From NCBI GenBank assembly GCA_903883645.1, contig CAISBR010000108.1, positions 1 to 64,000 on the forward strand: a stretch of 64,000 nucleotides of DNA. The letters run 5' to 3'. Both the position numbers and the translations under genes were made by a program. The notes beneath the pieces were generated by a model. That model searched no databases and had not been told where the DNA came from. It was given only the letters and a program-made list of their open reading frames with translations. Numbering within the stretch: position 1 is the stretch's first letter; every line of letters starts with the position of its first letter. The stretch is from an uncultured Myxococcales bacterium (GTDB taxonomy: Bacteria > Myxococcota_A > UBA9042). Below, in pieces: positions 54,840 to 64,000 of the stretch.

Positions 54840-55625
54840 CTAGTGGAGCAGCGAAGTGCTGTTGGCGAAGTAGGTAATGAAGTAGTCCCAGACGAAGATG
54901 CCGATGGCGGAGGTGACGACGCAGTTGTTGACGGCTCGCCCCACGCCTGCCGCGCCGCCCGAGACGCCGAGGCCATAGTAGCACGACACTACGCTGATCG
55001 ACGCGCCGAAGCTGGTGCCCTTGACCAGTCCGACCAAGTACTCGTCGACCAAGTGCGACTCGAAAACACCTTGAAAAAACACGCGATAATCTACGTCTAA
55101 GATGAATTGTGACGTCAGCGCACCGCCTGCGAGCGCAAACAGGTCGCCCAGCGCCGTCAGCAGCAGCAGCATCAGCACCATCGACACGAACCGCGGCACC
55201 ACCAAATGGTGAATGGGGTCGATCGCCAGGGCCCGCAAAGCGTCAATCTGTTCGGTCACTTTCATGGTGCCGAGCTCAGCCGTGTTGTTGGCGCCCACCC
55301 GACCCGAGAACATGAGCCCAATCAGCACGGGCCCAATCTCGGCCAGCACGGCATAGCCCGCACCCCAGCCCAGCAGCCCCGTCGCGCCGGTGCGCTTCAC
55401 GTAGGTGCCGCTCTGGATCACCATGATCGCGCCAGTAAAAATCGCCGTCATCGCCACGATTGGATAGCTTTTGACGCCCACCTTGTACAGGTTGAGCCAA
55501 GTCTCATCGCGGTCGAAGCGAGGCGGAATCATCGCGCGAAAGATCTGCAGCATCTGCATGGTAATGCCACCGACCGTCTGCGAGATCTGCAGAAAACCGG
55601 CGCCTATGGCCCGTATTGGATTCAC
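54840..55625 (-). CDS. mlaE: MlaE-family ABC transporter permease
   Basis: 261 residues with a GTG start at 55625 (AGGAG ten bases upstream). It has an N-terminal amphipathic segment and five to six helices. Family motifs are ALIFTGAIMVIQSGTY-like (MTAIFTGAIMVIQS), EIGPVLIGLMFSGRVGANNTAELGTMKVTEQIDALR (first part quoted), the conserved ExG coupling region, and the C-terminal GVGRAVNNCVVTSAIGI. MlaE-type permeases move phospholipids between inner and outer membrane with an ATPase (MlaF) and MCE proteins. The MlaF-like gene is 27 bases upstream. No MlaD-type MCE protein is next to it in this window. Confidence 0.88.
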   Translation of the reverse strand: MNPIRAIGAGFLQISQTVGGITMQMLQIFRAMIPPRFDRDETWLNLYKVGVKSYPIVAMTAIFTGAIMVIQSGTYVKRTGATGLLGWGAGYAVLAEIGPVLIGLMFSGRVGANNTAELGTMKVTEQIDALRALAIDPIHHLVVPRFVSMVLMLLLLTALGDLFALAGGALTSQFILDVDYRVFFQGVFESHLVDEYLVGLVKGTSFGASISVVSCYYGLGVSGGAAGVGRAVNNCVVTSAIGIFVWDYFITYFANSTSLLH

Positions 55626-55652
55626 GCGAAATAGACTCCTTTACATGATGAT

Positions 55653-56432
55653 CTAGCTATGAACTTCTTTATCCCGCTGGAAAAACTCGTGAACTATGCT
55701 GTCGCGGCTGGCCAGCGCCTGCTCGGCGGTGCCGGCAAAGTGCACCCGCGCCGCATACAACAGAACATAGCGGTCGCACGCCGCGCGCATGCGGTCGATG
55801 TCGTGCGAGATCACCAAGCACGTCGAGTTGCGCTGCTCCTGGGTTTTACGAATCAAATTGAAGATTTTTGACGATGTCACCGGGTCCAGGCCCGCGGTCG
55901 GATCGTCGAAAAAGATCAGCTCGGGGTCGTTGATATTCGCCCGCGCCAGACCGACGCGCTTCTTCATGCCTCCCGACAGTTCGCCGGGCATCAGGTGCCG
56001 CACCTTGGGCAAATCCACTTCAGCTAGGCGCTCTTGCACCTTGGCCGCCACCTGTTCATCGCTAAACCCGCCGCGCTGCCGCATAGGAAAGGCCACATTG
56101 TCGCCCACGGTCATAAAGTCGAACAGCGCGTAATTTTGGAAGACTAGCCCGACACGCTCGCGCAGGGCCTGCTTCTCTTGCTCCGTGGTCTGCGCCAAGT
56201 CTTGTCCGAGCAACTCGATGCGGCCAGCATCGGGGGCCATCAGGCCGCAACAGAGCTTGACGAAGACGCTTTTGCCGACTCCGCCCGGCCCGATTAGGCC
56301 GACAATTTCGTTGGCGCGCATCTCAAAGTCGAGGCCATCGAAGACGCACACTTCGCCAAACCACTTGACTAGGCCGGTGACACGCAACACCACTTCGCCC
56401 AATTCACGCTCTGTTCCATGGTGTTCACTCAC
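55653..56432 (-). CDS. mlaF: MlaF-family ABC transporter ATPase
   Basis: 259 residues with a GTG start that overlaps the upstream lipoprotein stop (GTGA). It has Walker A GPGGVGKS, signature LSGGMKKRVGLARA (the KKR form typical of MlaF/Ttg2A), Walker B LIFFDDPTAGLDP and H-loop VISHD. In Walker B the usual catalytic Glu after the Asp is replaced by Asp (codon GAT). It energises the MlaE-like permease for lipid transport on the cytoplasmic face of the inner membrane. The C-terminal 50 residues after the H-loop match the usual length. Confidence 0.88.
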   Translation of the reverse strand: MSEHHGTERELGEVVLRVTGLVKWFGEVCVFDGLDFEMRANEIVGLIGPGGVGKSVFVKLCCGLMAPDAGRIELLGQDLAQTTEQEKQALRERVGLVFQNYALFDFMTVGDNVAFPMRQRGGFSDEQVAAKVQERLAEVDLPKVRHLMPGELSGGMKKRVGLARANINDPELIFFDDPTAGLDPVTSSKIFNLIRKTQEQRNSTCLVISHDIDRMRAACDRYVLLYAARVHFAGTAEQALASRDSIVHEFFQRDKEVHS

Positions 56433-57667
56433 GGCTGACCCCGATCGCTCGCGCCGTGCTGTTCCAAGTGGGGCTGCCGCAGCTCACTCTCAAGCCGGGC
56501 AATTCGCTCGCGGGCCAGCGCACACTGCCGCGGCTCAACATCGGTCGAGTTTTCAAGCTCGTGCAGGCAGTTGTCGCGCTCAGCAGCGGTCTCGCTCTCG
56601 CTACAAATTCGTTGATCATTTTGCCGAAAATCTAGGTTACGCCGTTCAACGACACGCAATACTTCGCGATACGTATCGAGTGCTCTGAGTTTGCTACCTT
56701 TTTGCTCCTGAATCTCCGCTTGCAGCACGAGGTATTCGGGCAGCTTCAGCGGCTTGCGCAGCATCTGCGGCAGGTTGCGCGCATGGAACTCGGCCCGCTC
56801 CAAATTCGCGAGCGGCCCGCGGTAGAGCTCAACCAGCCGCAGCGACGCAGTCTTCTGCTCCTCAAAGGCGTACGAGGCGAAAATATAGCTGGTCTCGTAA
56901 AAATCGACCACGCGTTCAAGGTCTTGCGCCTCGAGTTCAAGCTTGCCCTGCAGTCTGCGCACCCGCGCCCGCGTCATCAGCGCGTCGATAATCGTCGGGT
57001 CCTCGGCATGGTCGCGCCAGGACCGCTCGAGCAAATCCGCTGCCATTTTAAGAGCTTCAGGCCTGCCATCCTGTTCAAGCAGCATCGCCGCGCGCAGCAG
57101 CAAGTTGTCGGCGATCTCCGACCGCGGGTCCGCGTGCTCAAACTGTAAGAACAGCTCCACCATGCGATTGCGCTTGGCCATGTCGAGCCCGCCGTATAAG
57201 TACAGGTGATCCAAGGCCCGGCGCGCCGCCGGCTGGTCCGTCGACCGCTCGACTAGGGCCTGCCACAGCGCCAACCCCTCGGCCTCGCGATGCAAACCGT
57301 AAAAGCGCAGCTCGCCCGCGTGCAGCACCGCCCGCGCTCGCATCGCCACGTCGATTGCCGACATCGCCAACTGGTCGTAACAAGCTGTCGCTTCAGGCAA
57401 TTTACCGCCGTGAGCTTGGCTTTCGCACTCCATCAGCGCCGCTTCGTCGGCATCGCGGGGGGCGGTCGCCAGCTTGCGCAACGCCGCGAACCGCTTGGCC
57501 GCCAGCTCGGTCTGGCCATCGACATTCAGCCGCTCGGTCCAGTAGTAATCCGACTCCCACTTCTGCAGCTTGGGCTCGAGCGCGCAGCCGCTGGCCAATG
57601 CAATGCAACCCGCTACAATCCATACAAAATTGCGAGCGCTAGCAAAGGGCAGGGTGGGCACAGCCAT
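56429..57667 (-). CDS. TPR-like helical lipoprotein
   Basis: 412 residues from the ATG at 57667, which gives the signal peptide ending IALASGC, a lipobox with the lipidated Cys at residue 28; upstream in-frame starts at 57685 and 57724 exist and the Shine-Dalgarno is unclear. The mature protein is almost wholly helical with TPR-like pairs (AAKRFAALRKLATAPRDADE, ARRALDHLYLYGGLD, shortened), charged and ending in a coiled-coil stretch (LARERIARLESELRQ). It is coupled to the mlaF gene by a 4-base overlap. A scaffold or adaptor of the lipid transporter is inferred from position. Confidence 0.6.
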   Translation of the reverse strand: MAVPTLPFASARNFVWIVAGCIALASGCALEPKLQKWESDYYWTERLNVDGQTELAAKRFAALRKLATAPRDADEAALMECESQAHGGKLPEATACYDQLAMSAIDVAMRARAVLHAGELRFYGLHREAEGLALWQALVERSTDQPAARRALDHLYLYGGLDMAKRNRMVELFLQFEHADPRSEIADNLLLRAAMLLEQDGRPEALKMAADLLERSWRDHAEDPTIIDALMTRARVRRLQGKLELEAQDLERVVDFYETSYIFASYAFEEQKTASLRLVELYRGPLANLERAEFHARNLPQMLRKPLKLPEYLVLQAEIQEQKGSKLRALDTYREVLRVVERRNLDFRQNDQRICSESETAAERDNCLHELENSTDVEPRQCALARERIARLESELRQPHLEQHGASDRGQP

Positions 57668-57718
57668 GGTGGGGAGTAGGGGCATCGCAGGCGGCAGCGT
57701 AGCGAAATGGTGAACACC

Positions 57719-57767
57719 TGTCACGAATTCGCGCGACCGTTCTAGCGGCCCTCGCGATTTGTCACGA
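57719..57767. promoter_or_regulatory. Two direct TGTCACGA repeats upstream of boxC
   Basis: TGTCACGA occurs at 57719-57726 and again at 57760-57767, 41 bases apart (about four helical turns) in the same orientation, in the gap between the divergent TPR-like lipoprotein gene and boxC. Identical spacing on one face of the helix is what a pair of regulator sites would show. No regulator gene is nearby, so the role is open. Confidence 0.3.
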
Positions 57768-57850
57768 TTTTGTCTAAACTAGCGCGCCGCTGCCCGCGCT
57801 GGCTGCGTCTGCGGCGTAAAGCAAATATTGTCATCGAGTTGGAGATAGCC

Positions 57851-59527
57851 ATGGCCGAGAATGCCGCCCCCGCCGCGCCCGTCGAGTTCGCCACTTCGCC
57901 CGAGCAGTACCACCATTGGCAGATTCGCATCCACGGCGGCGTGGCCACGCTGACCCTGGCCATCGATCGCGATCATCCGCTGCGGCCCGGTTACGAACTG
58001 AAGTTGAATAGTTATGACCTGGGTGTCGATATCGAATTGGCCGATGCGATCCGCCGGCTGCGTTTTGAACATCCCCAAGTCCGGTGCGTGCTGGTCACCT
58101 CGGGCATTGCCAAGATGTTCTGCGCGGGCGCGAATATTCGAATGCTCTCGCAGTCTTCGCATACCTTCAAGGTCAACTTCTGCAAGTTCACCAACGAGAC
58201 GCGCTGCGAGATCGAAGATGCCACGCTCAACTCAAATCAGCGCTACATCGCCGCTTTAAACGGCACTGCGGCGGGCGGCGGCTACGAGCTGGCCGAGTCG
58301 TGTGCCGAGATCTACCTGATCGACGACGGTTTTTCGGCCGTGTCGCTTCCCGAAGTGCCCCTGCTCGGCGTGCTGCCTGGCACCGGCGGTCTGACCCGCC
58401 TCGTCGACAAGCGCAAGGTGCGCCGCGATGTGGCCGACCTGTTCTGCACCAAGGCCGAGGGGTTTCGCCTGCGTGATGCCCTTAAAATGCGTCTAGTTGA
58501 CGGCGGTTGGGCCAAGTCGAAGTGGCAGGTCGAGGTCGATAAGCGCGCCGCTCACCTCGTTGAGCAGGCCGGGGGCGTGGGCAGCGAGGTCGGCATTGCG
58601 CTGACGCCGGTAGAACGCCAGACAAGTCACGAAGATGACAAAGAGATCCTGACCTATCGCTTTGTGCACGTGGCCATTGAACAAGGTGGACGGCACGCCC
58701 GCATTGAGCTGCGGGGACCCGAGACGGCACCCCCGCAATCGCATCAAGAACTTCATGATCTAGGTTGTAACTCATGGGCACTGCAGGCATTTCGCGAGCT
58801 CGACTCTGCTCTGCTCGACCTGCGCCTCAACCACAGCCCGGTGGGCTTGCTGAGCGTGACAACCGTGGGCGATCGCGAGCAAGTCCTGGCCTGGGATACC
58901 GCGATTTCGCGTTTGCGTGCCGAGGGTTCGTGGCTCGCTCGCGAGGTCCAGTTGCATCAGTCGCGCACGCTGCGGCGGCTCGATAACATGGCCAAGTCTA
59001 TGTTTGCTATCGTGCTTCCGGGATCGTGCTTCGCAGGTACCCTTGCCGAGGTGCTGTGGTCGGCCGACCGCGCCTACATGCTCGATCACCCGGATCAGCC
59101 CAGCGCCATCGCCCTACATCCGGTCAATTTCGGCGTGCACACCACCTACAACAGCATGACGCGACTGCAGATTCGTTTCTTTGGCGAGCCAGACAGCATG
59201 ACTAAGGCGGCCACGCTGCACGGCCCCATCGAGCCCAGCGACGCCGAGCGTTGCGGCTTGGTTACGCGAGCGCCCGACGACCTCGATTGGGACGACGAAG
59301 TGCGGATCGCCGAAGAAGAACGCCTATCGTTTTCGCCAGATGCACTAACAGGCATGGAGCAGAACCTGCGCTTTGCCGGGCAAGAGACCTGTGATACCAA
59401 GGTTTTTGGCCGATTGACTGCCTGGCAGAACTGGATCTTCCAGCGGCCGAACGCCGTGGGCGAGCGCGGCGCGCTGACGATGTACGGGGACCCGCGGTCG
59501 CCCATGTTCGACTTCAACCGCACCTAG
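57851..59527 (+). CDS. boxC: Benzoyl-CoA-dihydrodiol lyase BoxC
   Basis: 558 residues from the ATG at 57851 (GGAG six bases upstream), the usual length for BoxC. It belongs to the enoyl-CoA hydratase/isomerase superfamily but in a long double form: the first crotonase half has RCVLVTSGIAKMFCAGANIRML, AALNGTAAGGGYELAESCAEI (shortened), and LLGVLPGTGGLTRLVDKRKVRRD with the conserved oxyanion-hole Gly residues; the second half has VLPGSCFAGTLAEVLWSADRAYML. BoxC opens the ring of the epoxide/dihydrodiol made by BoxAB in the aerobic benzoyl-CoA pathway. It is the first gene of the boxC-boxB set. Confidence 0.9.
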   Translation: MAENAAPAAPVEFATSPEQYHHWQIRIHGGVATLTLAIDRDHPLRPGYELKLNSYDLGVDIELADAIRRLRFEHPQVRCVLVTSGIAKMFCAGANIRMLSQSSHTFKVNFCKFTNETRCEIEDATLNSNQRYIAALNGTAAGGGYELAESCAEIYLIDDGFSAVSLPEVPLLGVLPGTGGLTRLVDKRKVRRDVADLFCTKAEGFRLRDALKMRLVDGGWAKSKWQVEVDKRAAHLVEQAGGVGSEVGIALTPVERQTSHEDDKEILTYRFVHVAIEQGGRHARIELRGPETAPPQSHQELHDLGCNSWALQAFRELDSALLDLRLNHSPVGLLSVTTVGDREQVLAWDTAISRLRAEGSWLAREVQLHQSRTLRRLDNMAKSMFAIVLPGSCFAGTLAEVLWSADRAYMLDHPDQPSAIALHPVNFGVHTTYNSMTRLQIRFFGEPDSMTKAATLHGPIEPSDAERCGLVTRAPDDLDWDDEVRIAEEERLSFSPDALTGMEQNLRFAGQETCDTKVFGRLTAWQNWIFQRPNAVGERGALTMYGDPRSPMFDFNRT

Positions 59528-59685
59528 ACGGCGCTGCTCGGGCTCGCCACAAAACTGAAACAGTCGTTCCAAAACCCCTTGCAACCGCCCATCATCTCGT
59601 TACAATACTGTGACGCGGCGGGGCAGGCTCGCCGCGCTTTGCCTTACTCATCGCCGTCTTGCACGCCAGCCACACCGGAGTCGCC

Positions 59686-61101
<1,416 letters not shown>

Positions 61102-61157
61102 GCGGTCGCGCCTATACTGGCCAACCAACCGGCCCGTTGCCTGGGGGTCGAGGTGCC

Positions 61158-61979
61158 ATGACGCGACCCGAAGGTCCATTGCTACTCGATACACTGCACG
61201 ATGGCGTGCTGACGCTGACCCTGAATCGGCCCGACAAGCTGAATGCCCTGGATCAGCCGCTGGTCGATGCGTTGCATTCGGCGCTGTCGTACTACGAACC
61301 GCTGGTCGACATCGTGCGCGCTGTGGTCATCTGCGGCGCGGGTGGTAGGGCATTTGCCGCAGGTGCAGACATTGCCACCTTGCGAAACCGCAACAGTGGC
61401 GAGGCTTTGCTGGCCATCAACGCCCAATTGTTCGACCGCGTCGCGCGCTTTCCAGCGCCTACCATCGCCGCGGTGACCGGCTACGCCCTAGGCGGTGGCT
61501 GCGAGCTGGCGCTGGCGTGCGATCTGCGAGTTGCCGGTGAGTCCGCACAGTTCGGCCAACCCGAGACAGGTCTGGGCATCATCCCTGCCGCCGGCGCTAC
61601 CTCGCGCTTGCCGCAGCTGGTGGGCATGGGCCGCGCCCGCGAGCTGATCTTTACGGGGCGACTGGTCGGTGCCGACGAGGCTGCGGCGATGGGCCTGGTC
61701 AACGCGGTGGTTCCCGATGCCGAAGTGCTGTCTGCAGCGGTCGAAATGGCCATACAGATCGCCAAGAACGACGGTCTGGCCACGCGCCTGACCAAGCAGG
61801 CCCTGCAACTTGTAGAGGGTAATCTTGAGCATCAGCGCCGCTTTGCTAACTTGGCCCAGGGCTTATGCTTCGACAGCCCCAGCAAGGTCGCGCGTATGGA
61901 TGCATTCTTGGCGCGCAAGGCCGCCCGTCGCAACAGTGCCGCCCACCTTGCCCAACGCCACGACAGCGGAGAGGGGTAG
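61158..61979 (+). CDS. Enoyl-CoA hydratase/isomerase family protein
   Basis: 273 residues from the ATG at 61158 (GAGG four bases upstream), 56 bases after boxB. The crotonase fold is shown by LTLNRPDKLNALD, RAFAAGADIATL (first oxyanion Gly), VTGYALGGGCELALACDLRV, and FGQPETGLGIIPAAGATSRL with the catalytic Glu region. It could hydrate enoyl-CoA esters made downstream in benzoate breakdown by beta-oxidation, or act in general fatty acid oxidation. The position in the box cluster favours the first. It ends nine bases before the next gene. Confidence 0.88.
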   Translation: MTRPEGPLLLDTLHDGVLTLTLNRPDKLNALDQPLVDALHSALSYYEPLVDIVRAVVICGAGGRAFAAGADIATLRNRNSGEALLAINAQLFDRVARFPAPTIAAVTGYALGGGCELALACDLRVAGESAQFGQPETGLGIIPAAGATSRLPQLVGMGRARELIFTGRLVGADEAAAMGLVNAVVPDAEVLSAAVEMAIQIAKNDGLATRLTKQALQLVEGNLEHQRRFANLAQGLCFDSPSKVARMDAFLARKAARRNSAAHLAQRHDSGEG

Positions 61980-61988
61980 GGTATCTCC

Positions 61989-62585
61989 ATGTATCTCCAG
62001 CCCACGGCACGGTTTTTTGCTGCAGTAGCCGCATTGGCCCTCTGTGCTTGCACCGCCGACGGCAACGACAACCTCTCGACCGTCGAGCTGCAGCTAGCGA
62101 GCAGCGGCCCCATGCCCGCCGGTGCAGACACGTTGAGCTTGGTTGTGCGGTCGGTGGCGGTCCACGTGGGCGACTCCGGGGCCGAAGCGTTAGCGGCCGA
62201 CGATTTCGGCAGCGACGCCGACGGCCGCTGGCACACCCTCAGCGTAGAACGGGCCGTTACCTTTCCAAATAGTGGCATCGCCTTAGGCTCCCTCAAGCTC
62301 CCCGCGGGCGCGATCACCCAGATTCGCCTCAACCTGGGCAGTGCGGCCGGCCTAGTCGCACCGCAGGGCGGCTGCACGCTCGACTTGACGCCCTACGCCA
62401 CAACTGGTTGGCGTTTAAGCTTGCCATTCAAGCCCTTTGCGACTTATCACGGCGTCTCCCACGTCGGCCTACTCGCGCTCGACCTGAGCGCGACGCTCAT
62501 TCCTACGGGCAACTGCTTTGGCCTGCAGCCCACGCTCGGTGTTGCGAGTTGGCAGTCGTCGGGCCACCCCATCTCTGTGAATTAG
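61989..62585 (+). CDS. DUF4382-like lipoprotein
   Basis: 198 residues starting at the ATG at 61989, whose Shine-Dalgarno (GAGAGGGG) overlaps the stop of the hydratase gene. The signal peptide ends LALCAC, a lipobox. The mature part is a beta-sandwich-like domain with LSLVVRSVAVHV, GRWHTLSVERAVTF, GIALGSLKLPAGAITQIRLNLG (shortened), the pattern of DUF4382, an exported family of unknown function. Two Cys (GGCTLDL and GNCFGLQ) may form a disulfide. It may be cotranscribed with the box genes only by proximity. Confidence 0.6.
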   Translation: MYLQPTARFFAAVAALALCACTADGNDNLSTVELQLASSGPMPAGADTLSLVVRSVAVHVGDSGAEALAADDFGSDADGRWHTLSVERAVTFPNSGIALGSLKLPAGAITQIRLNLGSAAGLVAPQGGCTLDLTPYATTGWRLSLPFKPFATYHGVSHVGLLALDLSATLIPTGNCFGLQPTLGVASWQSSGHPISVN

Positions 62586-62635
62586 CCATTTTGTATTCTA
62601 TGGTTAGGCAGCCATCGGGCCGCCAAGGATTGCGC

Positions 62636-63706
62636 ATGTCGTACCTCGTCTGGACCGCCTTTGTCGCGATGATCTGCGGCTTCTTGGCTCTCGACCTAGG
62701 CGTATTCAATAAGAAAGACCATGTGATCGGCGTGCGCGAGGCCATGCGCTGGACGGCCATTTGGGTCACGGTCGCCATGGCCTTCGTCGGCGTAGTCTAC
62801 GTGCTCTACGACAATCAAGTCGCCGGTTTCGGCCAACCTGACGGCACCCACGGCGTCTTGCAAGGCACTGAAGCGGCGCTACTTTTCTTGACCGGCTACC
62901 TCGTGGAGTACTCGCTCTCGATCGACAATATCTTCGTCATCGCGCTGCTGATCTCGGCGTTCAAGGTGCCGCGCAAGTACCAACATCGCGTGTTGTTCTG
63001 GGGTATTCTAGGCGCACTCGTAATGCGCGGCATGATGATTGCAGCCGGAACTGCGCTAATTCGCAACTTTACCTGGACCATGTACGTATTCGGCGGCATC
63101 CTCATCGTGTCCGCCGTCAAGATGGCGCTCTCGAGCGACGACAGCGGCAAAGACCCGCACAATAGCTGGGTTGCCCGCACCGCTCAGAAATTCTACCCAC
63201 TTTCGCCCAAGTTCCACGGCAAGTCCTTCTTGACCACCTTGCCCGACGGCCGCCGCGCGATGACGCCGCTCCTTCTCGTGCTGCTGCTCGTCGAATCGAC
63301 CGATGTGTTTTTCGCGGTCGACTCGATTCCGGCTGTCTTCGCCGTGACCACCGATCCGTTCTTAGTCTTTACGTCGAATGTCTTTGCGATCATGGGCTTG
63401 CGTTCACTATTCTTCGCCCTTGCCGGCCTGCTCGGCGCCTTTCATCACCTCAAGTACGCGCTGGTGGCCCTTATGGCCTTTATCGGCGTCAAGATGCTGG
63501 CGGCCGACTACATCCACATCGCGCCGGCACTGTCGCTCGCGGTCATCGGCGTGATTTTGGGTGTAGGCGTTGCGACTTCGCTGGCCTTTCCGCTCAGCGC
63601 CGAAGAGCAGGCCGCGCACGAGCGCAAGCACCGCGGCGACGACCATGAGCACGCTGCCCCAGACGCGGTCGAAAAGCCCGACGACGACCAGGCGGCAGGT
63701 GGGTAA
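62636..63706 (+). CDS. TerC-family integral membrane protein
   Basis: 356 residues from the ATG at 62636, with AAGGA about seven bases upstream. About nine membrane helices form the TerC fold; diagnostic segments are LEYSLSIDNIFVIALLISAF-like (VEYSLSIDNIFVIALL) and LVESTDVFFAVDSIPAVFAV, whose Asp residues lie in the membrane. The last 40 residues are a His/Asp/Glu-rich tail (HERKHRGDDHEHAAPD), a plausible metal-binding region. Characterised relatives (Alx, MntP-linked TerC) export manganese or act in metal loading at the membrane. No tellurite operon partners are present here. Confidence 0.85.
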   Translation: MSYLVWTAFVAMICGFLALDLGVFNKKDHVIGVREAMRWTAIWVTVAMAFVGVVYVLYDNQVAGFGQPDGTHGVLQGTEAALLFLTGYLVEYSLSIDNIFVIALLISAFKVPRKYQHRVLFWGILGALVMRGMMIAAGTALIRNFTWTMYVFGGILIVSAVKMALSSDDSGKDPHNSWVARTAQKFYPLSPKFHGKSFLTTLPDGRRAMTPLLLVLLLVESTDVFFAVDSIPAVFAVTTDPFLVFTSNVFAIMGLRSLFFALAGLLGAFHHLKYALVALMAFIGVKMLAADYIHIAPALSLAVIGVILGVGVATSLAFPLSAEEQAAHERKHRGDDHEHAAPDAVEKPDDDQAAGG

Positions 63707-63715
63707 CCGGGCAAC

Positions 63716-64000
63716 TTAGTTGGCGATATACACGTTATCGATGGTCAACTGCGTGCTCAGTAGCAGATTGCTGCCGTTCGCCAAGAAGCCGATGTACAGC
63801 TTGCCGCCACTCGTCGGCCCCACCAGCACCGACAGGGTCTGCTTGCCACCCGTCAGCTGAATAGTCTGATATGTCGCCCAGTTGACGCCATCGACCGACA
63901 CCTGCACCGACACGCTCACGCCGGCTCCCGGAAACGGCGGCATGATGGGCGGCAGCACCAAGTTCACATCGGCGGCCACCTTCAGCATCGTCGCGGTCCC
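63716..64000 (-). CDS. C-terminal part of an exported beta-sandwich protein (cut by window edge)
   Basis: The frame is open from the right edge and ends at 63716, ten bases from the convergent TerC-family gene. The visible 95 residues are beta-strand-rich (VSVQVSVDGVNWATYQTIQL, LYIGFLANGSNLLLST, LTIDNVYIAN, shortened), like a carbohydrate-binding or discoidin-like/PA14 end domain (the SVDGVNW segment is typical of choice-of-anchor domains). The internal ATG at 63988 need not be its start. The function is unknown. Confidence 0.55.
   Translation of the reverse strand, partial: GTATMLKVAADVNLVLPPIMPPFPGAGVSVSVQVSVDGVNWATYQTIQLTGGKQTLSVLVGPTSGGKLYIGFLANGSNLLLSTQLTIDNVYIAN

Overview
The window is GC-rich and densely coded on both strands. 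It looks like a chromosomal segment of a Gram-negative, myxobacterium-like organism (Myxococcota or a related former deltaproteobacterial lineage). This is inferred from gene content: many lipoproteins with lipobox signals, two DUF2330 proteins with a C-terminal membrane anchor, long cysteine-rich proteins built of CDDGNPCT-type repeats, OmpA proteins with calcium-binding thrombospondin type-3 repeats, a Pro/Ala-rich Ser/Thr kinase with an HRDVSPQN loop, a eukaryote-like ether-lipid pathway, a class II HMG-CoA reductase and a type II glutamine synthetase. I see no rRNA, tRNA, CRISPR array, insertion sequence or prophage.

Layout. 1-2.3 kb: end of an envelope operon (YfgM-like protein, BamB-like beta-propeller, start of a lipoprotein with a repeat-built signal peptide). 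2.4-8.1 kb: ether-lipid operon (alkyl-DHAP synthase, a fatty acyl-CoA reductase fused to a glycerol-3-P/DHAP acyltransferase, and an SDR reductase). 8.3-20.5 kb: exported and surface proteins (thioredoxin-like lipoprotein, DUF2330, PAP2, Cys-rich repeat lipoprotein, DUF1517-like, esterase-like lipoprotein, two OmpA/TSP3 proteins). 20.9-28.5 kb: glutamine synthetase, zinc-ribbon membrane protein, D-Ala-D-Ala ligase, a G-rich hexanucleotide repeat, DmsC-like membrane protein with a small partner, DUF4139 lipoprotein. 28.9-39.2 kb: acyl-CoA dehydrogenase, a lipoprotein/small protein/FAD-oxidoreductase operon, amidase, uppP-coaB and a Ser/Thr kinase. 39.2-45.7 kb: a giant Cys-rich repeat lipoprotein and the second DUF2330 protein.

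45.7-53.9 kb holds the most notable locus: a six-gene, one-strand operon for menaquinone. In transcription order it has a polyprenyl diphosphate synthase, a DAHP synthase-HMG-CoA reductase fusion, MenG/UbiE, MenF, MenD and a MenH-like hydrolase. The fusion joins in one polypeptide the first committed enzyme of the shikimate pathway (source of the quinone ring via chorismate) and the committing enzyme of the mevalonate pathway (source of the isoprenoid tail). The neighbouring genes use exactly those two precursors. I do not recall this fusion being described.

53.9-57.7 kb: a FUSC-like membrane protein and an Mla-type lipid ABC transporter (permease, ATPase, TPR-like lipoprotein). 57.9-62.0 kb: aerobic benzoyl-CoA (box) genes boxC and boxB with an extra enoyl-CoA hydratase, followed by a DUF4382-like lipoprotein, a TerC-family protein and a partial gene at the right edge.

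Starts were chosen by Shine-Dalgarno sequences and by the frequent 4-base ATGA/GTGA stop-start overlaps. Functions are read from motifs by eye; no database search was run.
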